A DNA stretch of 64,000 nt, from assembly GCA_001899005.1 (NCBI GenBank), contig MKUW01000015.1, positions 186,001 to 250,000 on the forward strand, given 5' to 3'. The position numbers and the translations under genes were made by a program. The notes beneath the pieces were generated by a model. That model did no database searches. It was not told where the DNA came from and was given only the letters and a program-made list of their open reading frames with translations. Positions 11,876 through 21,012 of the stretch are shown here, piece by piece (within the stretch, counting starts at the first letter, position 1; every line of letters starts with the position of its first letter). This DNA comes from Chloroflexi bacterium 44-23. GTDB taxonomy: Bacteria > Chloroflexota > Anaerolineae > Anaerolineales > Anaerolineaceae.

Positions 11876-11960
11876 TTTCAAAAATTAGTGGCAGAGTGTT
11901 CTTAGGAGGGCAAATGGACGCCTAAGAGCACTCCTCAGCCTTGTTTTATCGAAATGATTT
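11876..11960. repeat. Dispersed hairpin repeat, copy 2
   Basis: GAGTGTTCTTAGG...CCTAAGAGCACTC stem; flanks aaaaattagtggca and CTCAGCCTTGTTTTATCGAAA. Confidence 0.85.
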
Positions 11961-12065
11961 AAAATTCGTATAGATGAAAAATCTTGGTACGAATTTGAAA
12001 AAGATTATACAATTATTATACGTACTATTGCTGATAGTTGAGCTTGAAGTTTAGAATTCGACCAT

Positions 12066-12770
12066 ATGAAAACAAAAAAAATATTCCTGGAATTTAAATC
12101 GTTATCCAAGTCTTACCTGGACGGCTCGCGCCAACAAAGGTTAGTCTTAGATGATATCTCCGAGCAGTTTTTCGAGAGAGAAATAATCGGCATCGTTGGT
12201 AAAAGCGGCAGTGGAAAAAGTACTTTACTTAATCTTATTTCAGGCATTGATCAGGTATCGAGTGGAGAGATTGAACTTTATGGTGACAATATCGCCAGCC
12301 TGAATGAACGACAACTGACCAAACTTCGAAGAAACCAAATTGGATTTATTTTTCAGTTCTTCAACCTTTTGCCTACATTAACTGTGTGGGAAAATGTCTG
12401 TTTGCCGCTGGAGCTGAAGAATTTGATAAGCCCTCAGGATTACCAAAGGGCGGAATCCTTTTTAGACGAGGTCGGGATGGTTGATCGAAAAGATGAATTT
12501 CCGGATAAATTGTCCGGCGGGGAACAACAGCGGGTTGCGATTGCACGTGCGCTGGTTCACAAACCCAGCTTGATATTAGCGGATGAACCAACCGGCAATC
12601 TGGACGAACAAAACGCTTCCATTATTATGGAGCTTCTCATACGCCTGACCAGGGAGAGCGGGAATAACATGATCTTTGTTACTCATAACAAAGATGCAAC
12701 TATCTATGCTGATAGAGTATTTAGCATTCATCACGGAAAATTGGTTCAACAGAAAAAATTGACGGCATGA
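12066..12770 (+). CDS. ABC transporter ATP-binding protein (LolD/MacB-like)
   Basis: Walker A GKSGSGKST, signature LSGGEQQRVAIARAL, Walker B LILADEPTGNLD. Confidence 0.96.
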   Translation: MKTKKIFLEFKSLSKSYLDGSRQQRLVLDDISEQFFEREIIGIVGKSGSGKSTLLNLISGIDQVSSGEIELYGDNIASLNERQLTKLRRNQIGFIFQFFNLLPTLTVWENVCLPLELKNLISPQDYQRAESFLDEVGMVDRKDEFPDKLSGGEQQRVAIARALVHKPSLILADEPTGNLDEQNASIIMELLIRLTRESGNNMIFVTHNKDATIYADRVFSIHHGKLVQQKKLTA

Positions 12771-15307
12771 AATTATGGCGTTTTAGTCTCAGATACTTAT
12801 CAAGAAATCTCTGGCAAACAATTTTACTAATCGTCGGGATAATGTTGGGTGTAGCAGTGGTTGTGGCAATTGATTTCTCTAATGCCAGTGCAAAAATTGC
12901 TCTCGATCTCAGTACCCAAAGTTTGATTGGGAAAAGTACACACCAGATCATTGCAGCTAATGGCGGTCTTGATGAAAAATTATTCGTGGATCTAAAAAAT
13001 TCAGGAAAACTGAAAATTTCATCACCAATCGTCGAAGGATATATCAGCATCCCGAGCTGGCAAAATCAAGCGGTACATTTATTGGGTGTTGATCCGTTGC
13101 TTGATTATCAAATGCGAGATATCTACGGGCAGAATACAACAGTGTTGCCACAATTGTTGAGTACCTTTGCAAAACCCATGCAAGCAATCCTGTCTAAAGG
13201 GTTGGCTGAAAGCCATAATCTTTCAATTGGCCAATCGCTTCCAATCGAATTTGAAGGTAAGAATTTTATCCTCAAGATTGCAGGGATTATTGACAGCCAG
13301 GACCCGCTGGTGCGTCGATCATTAGAGGGGTTGATCATAATGGATATTAGCTCAGCCCAGGAAATATTGGGGCAAATTGGATTACTCGATCGAGTCGATA
13401 TTCGTTTGGTGAATGATCTGGAAAAAACCGAGTTGGAAGCTGTATTACCGGAAGGAACCTATTTGGTTCCCAGCAACCAACAAAACATCCAGGTCAACCA
13501 AATGGTTTCTGCGTTTCAAATTAATTTAACTGCTTTGAGTCTTTTGGCTCTTGTTGTCGGGATGTTCTTGATTTATAACACGATGACTTTTTCTGTTGTT
13601 CATCGCCGCGAGTTGATTGGTTATTACCGAAGTTTTGGTTTTTATCGGCGCGAAATTTTTATGATGATAATTTTCGAAGCCTTGATCATAGCAATTCTCG
13701 GTACTGTAAGCGGAGTGGTTCTCGGAATATTACTTGGCCGGCAAACAATAGGATTGATCTTACAAACGATTAATGATCTTTATTTTGTTACCACGGTTAG
13801 CGAAGTAGGTTTACCTATTTCAAGCTTGATAAAAGGTTTGATTCTGGGTATCATCGCAACGGTGGCGGTTTCTTTGCCGCCAGCTTGGGAGGCCACCCGA
13901 GTCACCCCTCACAATGCAAGTATTCGCTCGGGCCTTGAACAGAAAACGAGCACTTCCCTCAACCGTTTGTTAATCCTGGCTGTATTTTTGCTGATTGTAG
14001 CCGGTATCTTGCTGGCAGTTCCAATTTTTTCTAGTCTGTGGTGGGCATTTGCAGCCACATTTTTTATCGTTGTTGCATTTTCTTTATTAACCTCTGTACT
14101 TTTAAAGTTTGCTCTTCCGGCGGTCGCACTGGTTGTTAAGCATTATTTTGGTTTAATTGCAGGTATGGCCGTGCGCGAATTACACCGTTCGCTCAGTCGA
14201 ACAGCAATAGCCATTTCATCTTTGATGGTTGCCATCTCGGTCACAATGGGGATGACGATTATGATTGAAAGTTTCCGAAATACAGTTGATATCTGGTTGA
14301 AAGAAACTCTGGTCGGTAATATTTATCTTTCTGTGCCAAATCAGTTCAGCAATCAATCGAATGCAGTTATAGAACCGGAAGTGTCGAGCCAAATTTTAGA
14401 AAATCCCGCAATAGCAAGTTGGACCTCCCTATCCACAATCTATCAAAATACTTCTGCAGGCGAAATTCAAATAAATGTAATTAGCAATGATAAGATCGCC
14501 TACGAACGATTGTTCGTCAGTACTGTGATTCCAGAAGAAAAAATCTGGACTGCCATGCAAAACGGGTCAGTATTGTTATCAGAACCTCTTGCACGCCGTT
14601 TGGATTTATCAGCCGGAGATATTTTAGAATTGGATTCTAGCAAAGGCCCAGTCTCACTTTCGATTGCTGCTGTTTTTTATGATTATGCTTCCAATCAGGG
14701 TCATCTGTTAATAGCCAAAGATTTTTATGAAAGCCATTGGAAGGCAGCCGGAATTACCGCTCTCTCACTCAATGTGCACGATGGTATTGATGTGCCAACG
14801 GTAGTCAATGATTTGATCAAATTGAATCAAACGCAGTCCCAGAAACTTGTTATTCGTGATAATAAAACGCTGCAACGCGATGCGTTAGGTGTGTTTGATC
14901 GAACTTTTCGGGTAACAGATGCTCTCAGGTTTATTGCCACGATAATATCCATCATCGGTATTGTCAGTGCTGTCCTTTTAATTCTTTATGACCGAAAGCG
15001 TGAATTTGGTATTCTTAAAGCGATAGGTTTGAGTTCTTCAGAATTGTGGCGCTTAATTCTGACAGAAACTGGGTTAATGGGCTTCTTTGCTGGAATCTTC
15101 GCCATCCCGACCGGCTACGTTGTATCATTGATACTCGTCTATATCATTAATTTACGTTCCTTTGGCTGGACGATTCAATTCCAATTTAGTTGGATTTATA
15201 TATTGCAAACCTTATTGATCGCTTGGGTGGCCTCGTTGGTGGCTGGTATATTTCCAATCTTGGCCATAAATAAAATGGAGATTATTGAGGTAATCCGCAA
15301 TGAGTAA
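12767..15307 (+). CDS. ABC transporter permease, FtsX-like, two permease halves
   Basis: 846 aa, TM clusters at N-terminus, middle and C-terminus; FtsX-like C-terminal segment YDRKREFGILKAIGLSSSELWRLILTE. Confidence 0.93.
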   Translation: MKLWRFSLRYLSRNLWQTILLIVGIMLGVAVVVAIDFSNASAKIALDLSTQSLIGKSTHQIIAANGGLDEKLFVDLKNSGKLKISSPIVEGYISIPSWQNQAVHLLGVDPLLDYQMRDIYGQNTTVLPQLLSTFAKPMQAILSKGLAESHNLSIGQSLPIEFEGKNFILKIAGIIDSQDPLVRRSLEGLIIMDISSAQEILGQIGLLDRVDIRLVNDLEKTELEAVLPEGTYLVPSNQQNIQVNQMVSAFQINLTALSLLALVVGMFLIYNTMTFSVVHRRELIGYYRSFGFYRREIFMMIIFEALIIAILGTVSGVVLGILLGRQTIGLILQTINDLYFVTTVSEVGLPISSLIKGLILGIIATVAVSLPPAWEATRVTPHNASIRSGLEQKTSTSLNRLLILAVFLLIVAGILLAVPIFSSLWWAFAATFFIVVAFSLLTSVLLKFALPAVALVVKHYFGLIAGMAVRELHRSLSRTAIAISSLMVAISVTMGMTIMIESFRNTVDIWLKETLVGNIYLSVPNQFSNQSNAVIEPEVSSQILENPAIASWTSLSTIYQNTSAGEIQINVISNDKIAYERLFVSTVIPEEKIWTAMQNGSVLLSEPLARRLDLSAGDILELDSSKGPVSLSIAAVFYDYASNQGHLLIAKDFYESHWKAAGITALSLNVHDGIDVPTVVNDLIKLNQTQSQKLVIRDNKTLQRDALGVFDRTFRVTDALRFIATIISIIGIVSAVLLILYDRKREFGILKAIGLSSSELWRLILTETGLMGFFAGIFAIPTGYVVSLILVYIINLRSFGWTIQFQFSWIYILQTLLIAWVASLVAGIFPILAINKMEIIEVIRNE

Positions 15308-16460
15308 GAAAACCATGCTGCTTGTCGTTGCATTTGCCATTTTGGTCATTTTCGGTATGTTCGCTCTGGTACAAAAAAACCCTGATGGTTCTCCATCAAA
15401 TAGCGGGATCACTTTGCTGCCTTCGAGGCCAGAAAGGAATTTTGCACTCGCAGATGAAAAATGGAATTTTAAATTTCCACGTGATCTTGGTGCTCATCCA
15501 CAATTCCAGACAGAATGGTGGTACTACACCGGCAATCTTTTCGATCAAAATGGTCGCCAATTTGGCTATCAACTAACATTCTTCCGTCGCGCAATAAACC
15601 CTGAGCCATTGACTGAACGGACATCTAATTGGGCTACAAATCAGGTTTATCTGGCCCACTTTACGATAACAGATGTATTGCAAAAGCAGCATTATCAAAA
15701 AGAAATCATATCAAGGGGAGCTTTAGGACTGGCCGGGGTTCAATTAAATCCGGATTTCCAAGTAAATTTGTTCGATTGGACCATCCGGCAAATCGGCGAA
15801 TATCAGTATGAACTCAAGGCTGAGAGTGAGGGTTTTTCTATTCAACTCATGCTAACAGACCAAAAGGGAATTATTCTGAATGGAGATCAAGGGTTAAGCA
15901 AAAAAGGTCCAGAAATTGGGAATGCTTCATACTATTTTAGCCAAACCCGATTGGATTCGACCGGCATAGTGACAATCGCTGACCAGGCTTATTCCGTGAC
16001 CGGAAACAGTTGGATGGATCATGAATTTGGGAGCAGTACACTCGGTCCTTCTCAAATAGGCTGGGATTGGTTTTCTCTCCAAATGGATAATAATTTTGAG
16101 TTGATGCTTTTTCAGCTCAGAGAAAATGACGGAAGTATCAGTTCTACCTCAAGCGGCACCCTCGTAGATAGTGACAGTTCAACCATCCGGCTTGGAAACG
16201 AAGATTTCGAAATTCAAGTTTTAGAGACGTGGAAAACAGATGACGGTTTCACTTACCCCAGTCAATGGCGAATAAGTTCTAAAACGGAGAAGTTTGACCT
16301 GACAGTGACACCTGTATTAGCTGATCAAGAAAACCGTTTTTTCTTTCGATATTGGGAAGGCTCCGTGAGATTTGAAGGCCTGTATCAAGGACAACATGTA
16401 ACCGGATATGGTTATGTTGAATTGACTGGATATGCCCAGAGCATGCAGGGTGTATTCTGA
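15300..16460 (+). CDS. Lipocalin-like/CrtC (AttH-type) secreted protein
   Basis: FPRDLGAHPQFQTEWWYYTGNL, GNSWMDHEFGSS, IGWDWFSLQMDNNFELMLFQLR. Confidence 0.9.
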   Translation: MSKKTMLLVVAFAILVIFGMFALVQKNPDGSPSNSGITLLPSRPERNFALADEKWNFKFPRDLGAHPQFQTEWWYYTGNLFDQNGRQFGYQLTFFRRAINPEPLTERTSNWATNQVYLAHFTITDVLQKQHYQKEIISRGALGLAGVQLNPDFQVNLFDWTIRQIGEYQYELKAESEGFSIQLMLTDQKGIILNGDQGLSKKGPEIGNASYYFSQTRLDSTGIVTIADQAYSVTGNSWMDHEFGSSTLGPSQIGWDWFSLQMDNNFELMLFQLRENDGSISSTSSGTLVDSDSSTIRLGNEDFEIQVLETWKTDDGFTYPSQWRISSKTEKFDLTVTPVLADQENRFFFRYWEGSVRFEGLYQGQHVTGYGYVELTGYAQSMQGVF

Positions 16461-16594
16461 TCGGATGGAATTCATGGGTTTTCCGTAAATCAATGGTATT
16501 GATCTCAAGAGTATTAATTGAAGGGACGAAAAAACAGTTTAGAAATCTTAAATCTTTGGCAGACATGTGTTCATTAACTATCTTTTTCCTCAGG

Positions 16595-16638
16595 ACATTA
16601 GATATCTTAAATTTTAAAACATTAGATAGCTTAAATTT
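16595..16638. repeat. Two-copy ~24-nt tandem repeat (acattagata[t/g]cttaaattt)
   Basis: acattagatatcttaaattttaaa then acattagatagcttaaattt. Confidence 0.6.
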
Positions 16639-16731
16639 CCTGAAGACATGTGCTCTTTTACAATATCCAGCAATTTACCCCACCCCATATGTGGCGAAAA
16701 AAACCGTTTTCCATCATTTAACCCCTACATG

Positions 16732-16805
16732 TGGGCGGGACAGGGCTCGAACCTGCGACCTCATGTGTGTAAAACATGTGCTCTAACCAACTGAGCTACC
16801 CGCCC
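16732..16805 (-). tRNA. tRNA-Val (UAC)
   Basis: GGGCGGGTAGCTCAGTTGGTTAGAGCACATGTTTTACACACATGAGGTCGCAGGTTCGAGCCCTGTCCCGCCCA; anticodon TAC. Confidence 0.96.
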
Positions 16806-16897
16806 AAAATAACAAGAGAATTATACTGCCAGCCTTGCCAATCGGCAACCTTTATTGTCTAATTGGTTATATCTACGTTGGAATGGAGTGAAAACCT

Positions 16898-17659
16898 ATG
16901 AAAATTTTGCGCTATTGGTCAGCGAATAAATTACAGACAGGTTGGTACAATGACGGTTTGGTAGGACCAATCGAGGGTGATATATTTACAGAGTTTCGAC
17001 GGTTGGAAGCAAAACTACCGCTTGATAAAGTTAAACTGGCTGCTCCCGTAAATCCGGGAAAAATTATTTGTATTGGCCGCAACTATGGAGCTCATGCAGC
17101 TGAACACGAGGTTGAAGTACCCCAAATTCCGCTGCTTTTCTTAAAACCGCCCAGCTCCGTGATTGGTACTGAAGAAAACATCATCCTGCCTCCTCAATCC
17201 CGGCAGGTTGAACATGAAGCTGAATTGGCTGTTATTATTGGCAAAGCAGGCCGCTGGATTGACACTGAAGATGTATCTGATTATATATTGGGATACACGA
17301 TTGCCAACGACGTTACTGCCCGAGATCTGCAAAGAATGGATGGGCAGTGGACGCGCGCCAAAGGGTTTGATACCTTTTGTCCTCTTGGACCCTGGATAGA
17401 TACTGAACTGAACCCTGTTGACAGTTTAATCACATGCAAGGTAAACGGCGAAGTGCGTCAAATGGGAACGACTCGCGACATGATTTTCCCGGTGTCACAC
17501 TTAATCACGTTTATCTCCAGTGTCATGACTCTCTTGCCGGGAGATGTTGTGTTAACAGGAACTCCAGCTGGTGTGGGGGTTATCAACAGCGGCGATACAA
17601 TTGAAATCGAGATTGAGGGACTTGGCGTGCTAAAAAACTTGGTTACAGTGGATCGGTAA
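16898..17659 (+). CDS. Fumarylacetoacetate hydrolase family protein
   Basis: IICIGRNYGAHAAEHEVEVP, FLKPPSSVIG, RAKGFDTFCPLGPWI, VVLTGTPAGVGVI. Confidence 0.94.
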   Translation: MKILRYWSANKLQTGWYNDGLVGPIEGDIFTEFRRLEAKLPLDKVKLAAPVNPGKIICIGRNYGAHAAEHEVEVPQIPLLFLKPPSSVIGTEENIILPPQSRQVEHEAELAVIIGKAGRWIDTEDVSDYILGYTIANDVTARDLQRMDGQWTRAKGFDTFCPLGPWIDTELNPVDSLITCKVNGEVRQMGTTRDMIFPVSHLITFISSVMTLLPGDVVLTGTPAGVGVINSGDTIEIEIEGLGVLKNLVTVDR

Positions 17660-17774
17660 AAAAATCCTTATACAAGATATTCCATTTGTTAGGAAATTAG
17701 TTAGAATTTGGTTAGATTTATAAAAAAAGTAATTTTAACAATATTTTTCGATTTTGTTAGTAGGAAGCAATGAC

Positions 17775-17867
17775 ACGAATGTGATATTGGTCGCTTTTCT
17801 GGAATTCCAGAAGCATTCGTCGAGCTAAGTAGCGAAACCGGCCTAATTTTTAGGCCGATTTTTATTT
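17775..17867 (+). promoter_or_regulatory. Structured 5' leader with terminal terminator hairpin (candidate attenuator) before the response regulator
   Basis: ACGAATG/CATTCGT stem enclosing TTCTGGAATTCCAGAA, then CGGCCTAatttttTAGGCCG-ATTTTTATTT ending about 15 nt before the start codon. Confidence 0.5.
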
Positions 17868-17882
17868 AAGGATGAGGCGGCT

Positions 17883-18629
17883 TTGCTTTCATACAATGCA
17901 CAGACCCAGAATTTAGGAATAGACTTGGACACGCGCCATATATCAAATAAGCGGGTGTTGGTTGTTGATGATGATGTAGACACGATAGATCTCATCAAAC
18001 AGATCCTAATTTTAGCAGATTTTGATGTGGCAAGTGCACAGAGCGGTACCGAAACAATGAAGATTCTTAACCGTGTTAAACCAGATGCGATTTTGCTCGA
18101 TTTAATGATGCCCGAGATGGATGGCAAAACTACATTAGAACAGATTCGCGGAGTTACCAATACTCCTGTTTTGGTGGTTTCTGCCATCACTAATAAAGAA
18201 GCGATTGTAGATTTACTAAATTCCGGCAGCGATGATTACATTACCAAACCCTTTGATCGGGCGGAAATGATCGCTCGAATAAATGCTCAAATTAGAAGGG
18301 CTCATTCAAATCAATTTTTTGATGGAGTATCCATACCGGAATTAAACTTAGTTCTTGATTTTTCCCGTTCTGAAATATTTCTCGATGGAATTCCGGTACA
18401 ACTTTCACCGAAAGAATTGGCAATTATGCAATGTTTAACACAAAATATTCCAAACGTGGTTCCATATCAACAGATCAGTCAGCATGTATGGGGGAGTTAC
18501 CAATCAAAAAGCAAAAATCGTATCAAGTATCTTATTTATAGTATTCGCAAGAAATTCTCAGCCATTGATCCTAAAACAGAGATCATTACAACTGTAGGTC
18601 GCAATGGCTATCGTATTCGTACCGTTTAG
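17883..18629 (+). CDS. OmpR-family response regulator (TTG start)
   Basis: Receiver VLVVDDDVDTIDLIKQIL, DAILLDLMMPEMDGKT, DDYITKPFD; winged-helix C-terminus. Confidence 0.94.
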   Translation: MLSYNAQTQNLGIDLDTRHISNKRVLVVDDDVDTIDLIKQILILADFDVASAQSGTETMKILNRVKPDAILLDLMMPEMDGKTTLEQIRGVTNTPVLVVSAITNKEAIVDLLNSGSDDYITKPFDRAEMIARINAQIRRAHSNQFFDGVSIPELNLVLDFSRSEIFLDGIPVQLSPKELAIMQCLTQNIPNVVPYQQISQHVWGSYQSKSKNRIKYLIYSIRKKFSAIDPKTEIITTVGRNGYRIRTV

Positions 18630-18646
18630 CATTAATGGAGGCAAGA

Positions 18647-19831
18647 ATGAACAAAAATTACCAACCCGTTTTAAGATTAATTAATCGTATCTTTTATTTA
18701 GTGGGAATATCGCTGATTGCATTTGCAGTTTTGTTGTCATCTATTAATTTTCCGGTAAGCGCAGTCGATGGTGGATCCCCGGTTCTTTCGTTCATATCAG
18801 GCTGCACAGGAAACTGTCGCGTTATAAGAGCAAAAATTATCAACAACAGTTCCTATGCGATGGTGACTGATGGCATATTCGAAGTGTATTATTCAGCTGA
18901 CGGAGATCCTCGTACCGGTACGTTGGTCTTCACAGGATCTTACTCGGCGTTAGACGCTGGTGGGCACGCGCTGCTCGAGTTCTATCCTAATTTTGTAAGT
19001 GGCAATTACATCTTCAAATCGTACCAGACAACTGGAAACCCGGGCAATCCTCCCATATGGAGTAATTCTTGCCATTTAGAATGTGCAGTTCCAACAACAA
19101 CGAATACACCCACCGTTACTGCTACCGCTACGTCAAAGTTCACAGAAACCAGCACGCCAACTTTTACAAAGACATACACCCCAACGAATACGGCCACTTT
19201 TACAGAAACGGCTACTGTTACGTTGACTCCAACGAATACAGCGACGTTTACACCAACCCCCACATCAACATTTACACCCACCTTTACATCTACCTTCACC
19301 CCTACCAACACAGCAGTGGTCACCATTACCCCTCAAGATCCTACCCCGACGCCAATTACCCCAACGCCCACTTTCACAAATACACCTGAGGGTCCAACCG
19401 CAACCAACACCCCTGAGCTACCGACAGCTACGAACACACCTGAGCAACCGACGGCTACGAACACACCTGAGCAGCCAACCGCAACCAACACCCCTGAGCT
19501 ACCGACAGCTACGAACACACCTGAGCAACCGACGGCTACCAACACACCTGAGCAGCCAACTTCAACACCACAGGAATTTACAGCAACACCTCAAGACCCA
19601 ACACCTACACCTCAAAGTCCCACTCCTACTGGTGAGACATCAACCCCTGTGGCAACAGTACCTCCGCCCCCAGTAATCGATACACCCAGTGTTCTAATCC
19701 CGGTTACCGGAGCAGACATGAGCCCGGTCGCAAAAGTAAATCTTGTTCAGGATACCATGCTCAATTTAGGTCTAGGCTTCTTAGGATTTGCATTTGTCTT
19801 CACCGGAATTCGCAGAAAATTTGGCCTATAA
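18647..19831 (+). CDS. Cell-surface protein with Thr/Pro-rich repeat stalk and sortase sorting signal
   Basis: Signal peptide, TNTPE/PT repeats, C-terminal IPVTGAD, hydrophobic segment, IRRKFGL. Confidence 0.85.
   Translation: MNKNYQPVLRLINRIFYLVGISLIAFAVLLSSINFPVSAVDGGSPVLSFISGCTGNCRVIRAKIINNSSYAMVTDGIFEVYYSADGDPRTGTLVFTGSYSALDAGGHALLEFYPNFVSGNYIFKSYQTTGNPGNPPIWSNSCHLECAVPTTTNTPTVTATATSKFTETSTPTFTKTYTPTNTATFTETATVTLTPTNTATFTPTPTSTFTPTFTSTFTPTNTAVVTITPQDPTPTPITPTPTFTNTPEGPTATNTPELPTATNTPEQPTATNTPEQPTATNTPELPTATNTPEQPTATNTPEQPTSTPQEFTATPQDPTPTPQSPTPTGETSTPVATVPPPPVIDTPSVLIPVTGADMSPVAKVNLVQDTMLNLGLGFLGFAFVFTGIRRKFGL
19394..19555 (+). repeat. Minisatellite: 27-bp units in an 81-bp higher-order tandem duplication
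   Basis: PTATNTPE[L/Q] units; 19394-19474 and 19475-19555 nearly identical. Confidence 0.9.
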
Positions 19832-19843
19832 AAAATAATATTA

Positions 19844-19884
19844 AAAGGATGGTTCGGGTTTGAATTATCTCTGAACCATCCTTT
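19844..19884 (+). terminator. Rho-independent terminator
   Basis: AAAGGATGGTTC...GAACCATCCTTT. Confidence 0.75.
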
Positions 19885-19977
19885 AATTCTTTGGATAACC
19901 GCTAATGATAAGGAGAATTAGGCCTTCGTAAAAAATAATTTGGTAAATTAAAACTTGGACATGAAAGAATTTGCTAC

Positions 19978-20784
19978 ATGAAAAATATATTTTATTTTGG
20001 AATTGGATTATTACTCCTGGTATTAGCTGTTGGCAATGCTTTAATGAGTAATGTTGATATTAGCCAATTCCTGATGAAAATTAATGAAGATACACCTGCT
20101 CTTATGTCTAGCGCACCGGATTTAACTGATATCACCCAATCTGCCCGCAATCAGTTGAACTCGCTTTATTTAAGCAACGAACCTACTAAAGAATCATTCA
20201 CACAAATACCGAAAGTAGATGAAACTGAGACAGAAAAAGGTTTTGTGCCCATTCAAATTGAGAAAAATACACGGCATCAGGAATTGAAAAGTGATCTTCA
20301 ACAAATAGACCCGGCGCGGTTAATTATTAAATCAATCGAATTGGATGCACTGATAATCCCGGCTCTGAAAAAAGAAATTAAATTACAAAAAAAAACCTAT
20401 GACCAGTGGTCTGCCCCAAATTTATATGCGGTTGGTTGGCAATATGACAGCGTAGGACTCGGCGCAAAAGGGAATACTGTTTTAAATGGGCATCACAATG
20501 TCTTCGGAAAAGTTTTTGAGAATCTAAACCTGGTAAAAGTTGGAGATCGAATTCAGATTGATGGTGTGGATGGAAGTTCTTTCTTTTACGTTGTAAACAA
20601 CGTGATGATATTACCAGAAAGAGATGTGGACCTGGATCAAAGATTGAATAATGCTAAATGGATTTTACCTTCGGCTGATGAAAGAATTACGCTGGTTACC
20701 TGTTGGCCATATTATTCAAATACGCATCGGTTGATTGTTGTGGCCATTCCAATTATTGAAAAAAACCTGGAACTAATTCAATAA
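19978..20784 (+). CDS. Sortase
   Basis: NTVLNGHHNVFGKVF (catalytic His region) and TLVTCWPYYSNTHRLIVVA (catalytic Cys and Arg). Confidence 0.92.
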   Translation: MKNIFYFGIGLLLLVLAVGNALMSNVDISQFLMKINEDTPALMSSAPDLTDITQSARNQLNSLYLSNEPTKESFTQIPKVDETETEKGFVPIQIEKNTRHQELKSDLQQIDPARLIIKSIELDALIIPALKKEIKLQKKTYDQWSAPNLYAVGWQYDSVGLGAKGNTVLNGHHNVFGKVFENLNLVKVGDRIQIDGVDGSSFFYVVNNVMILPERDVDLDQRLNNAKWILPSADERITLVTCWPYYSNTHRLIVVAIPIIEKNLELIQ

Positions 20785-20799
20785 ATGATTTGTAGCATT

Positions 20800-20880
20800 T
20801 AAAAAATTAGGGACAGAGTGTTTTTAAGCGCGCGATCGCCCGTCTAGAAACACTCCTCAACCCTATTTTATTGAAAAGAT
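20800..20880. repeat. Dispersed hairpin repeat, copy 3
   Basis: GAGTGTTTTTA...TAGAAACACTC stem; flanks aaaaaattagggaca and CTCAACCCTATTTTATTGAAA. Confidence 0.85.
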
Positions 20881-21012
20881 ACAAAAAAAATCTATAAATT
20901 TGATTTTGAGATTACCAAAATTAATCCTTTGAATGGGTAGTAGCCACTCAAATGATAATGGTATAATTTTTTTAATTCCAAATGGGTAAATTTTGTTAAG
21001 GAGAATAATTCT

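Noticed and set aside
16493-16786. ORF ending CGRDRARTCDLMCVKHVL
   Set aside because: C-terminal part is antisense tRNA-Val; typical spurious tRNA-derived translation.
19069-19389. Plus-strand ORF MPFRMCSSNNNEYTHRYCYRYVKVHRN...
   Set aside because: Out-of-frame translation of the repeat stalk inside a well-supported CDS.
19006-19545. Minus-strand ORFs VGVKVDVKVGVNVDVG... and SGVFVAVGSSGVLVAVG...
   Set aside because: Antisense of the Thr/Pro repeat stalk; low-complexity artefacts.
19394-19555. CRISPR-like regularly spaced repeats
   Set aside because: Units are in-frame TNTPE codons without unique spacers; a protein minisatellite.
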